A stretch of 64,000 nt of DNA from Mesorhizobium terrae (GTDB taxonomy: Bacteria > Pseudomonadota > Alphaproteobacteria > Rhizobiales > Rhizobiaceae), in assembly GCF_008727715.1 (NCBI RefSeq), contig NZ_CP044218.1, positions 1,922,001 to 1,986,000 on the forward strand. Direction: 5' to 3'. Every line of letters begins with the position of its first letter. Position 1 is the stretch's first letter. The notes under the pieces are model-generated. The model ran no database searches. It was not told where the DNA came from and was given only the letters and a program-made list of their open reading frames with translations. The translations under genes were made by a program, and so were the position numbers. Positions 63,844 to 64,000 of this stretch are shown piece by piece.

Positions 63844-64000
63844 GCCGCTTCGCGGCCTATTTCGTCCGTTGCCTCGTCATCCTGTTCGGCTATGCGATTG
63901 CCGCGCTGGCGGCGAGTGCCTTCATCAATGTGCTGTTTCTCGGCTCGGCCGGCTTCACGGCTGAGGAAACCCGTTTGATGGCGAACGGCCCATTGGTGGT
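63840..64000 (+). CDS. Partial membrane protein at the right edge
   Basis: A frame from GTG 63840, overlapping the rlmN stop as GTGA, stays open to the window end. The 53 visible residues start [26 protein letters not shown], giving one clear hydrophobic helix (about 8-32). The remainder is outside the window. The function cannot be judged. Confidence 0.65.
   Translation, partial: MSRFAAYFVRCLVILFGYAIAALAASAFINVLFLGSAGFTAEETRLMANGPLV

Overview
The window looks like a chromosomal segment of a Mesorhizobium-type alphaproteobacterium (Rhizobiales). It is high in GC. It carries Rhizobiales markers (an Omp19-type lipoprotein, an IalB-family protein, DUF2794, a CcmA/B/D/G cluster, and a TCA operon ordered mdh-sucC-sucD-sucA-sucB-lpd) and several families of palindromic intergenic repeats typical of rhizobia. 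The genus is inferred from gene content and order; no database was searched.

Bases 1-8516 are one end of a Mu-like transposable prophage; the rest lies beyond the left edge. A leftward early operon encodes a Ner-like regulator, a one-helix membrane protein, a winged-helix protein, a DnaA-domain-IV-like protein, a ParB-like protein, a zinc-ribbon protein, MuA transposase, a MuB-like ATPase and two small downstream genes. An S24 (CI/LexA-like) repressor is divergent from it, with short rightward genes between the repressor and the phage end. The phage end can be placed at 8516: the DNA begins TGTA on the minus strand, two 21-bp repeats 105 bp apart resemble MuA end sites, and host repeat DNA starts immediately after.

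8517-17040 is host sequence: repeats, leuC, a DUF1287 protein, a methyltransferase, a polar amino acid ABC system whose two genes are separated by an HxlR/SnoaL-like pair, the ohr-ohrR peroxide module with an operator-like repeat, and an isolated lower-GC DUF3800 gene. 17100-24440 holds rplS, trmD and rimM (split by two opposite-strand genes), xerC, a GumN-family protein and small genes.

24480-36789 is a leftward TCA block: mdh, sucC, a DUF1579-like gene, sucD, sucA, sucB, then two MAPEG proteins, a LysE exporter, an exported protein, an SDR and lpd. Together these supply 2-oxoglutarate dehydrogenase, succinyl-CoA synthetase and malate dehydrogenase; acnA at 49496 adds aconitase.

37234-49210 holds a cardiolipin synthase, zapE, omp19, then dapF-mtaB-ftsY-yciB, a DUF1127-like mini-gene, a BASS transporter and the cytochrome c maturation genes ccmA, ccmB, ccmD and ccmG, with ccmC absent from its usual place. 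49496-64000 holds acnA, a DUF1223 protein, DUF2794, a GNAT, a Bax-inhibitor-like protein, the YbbP/YbbA/TesA group, thpR, a low-molecular-weight phosphatase, phhB, DUF1232, an IalB-like protein, rlmN and a partial membrane protein at the right edge.

The most notable observations are the mapped prophage terminus and its unusual DnaA-like/ParB/winged-helix early module, a putative SOS box in front of a small prophage gene pair, a palindromic intergenic repeat read in frame inside ftsY, the missing ccmC, and a TCGGNNN heptad array between sucD and sucA.
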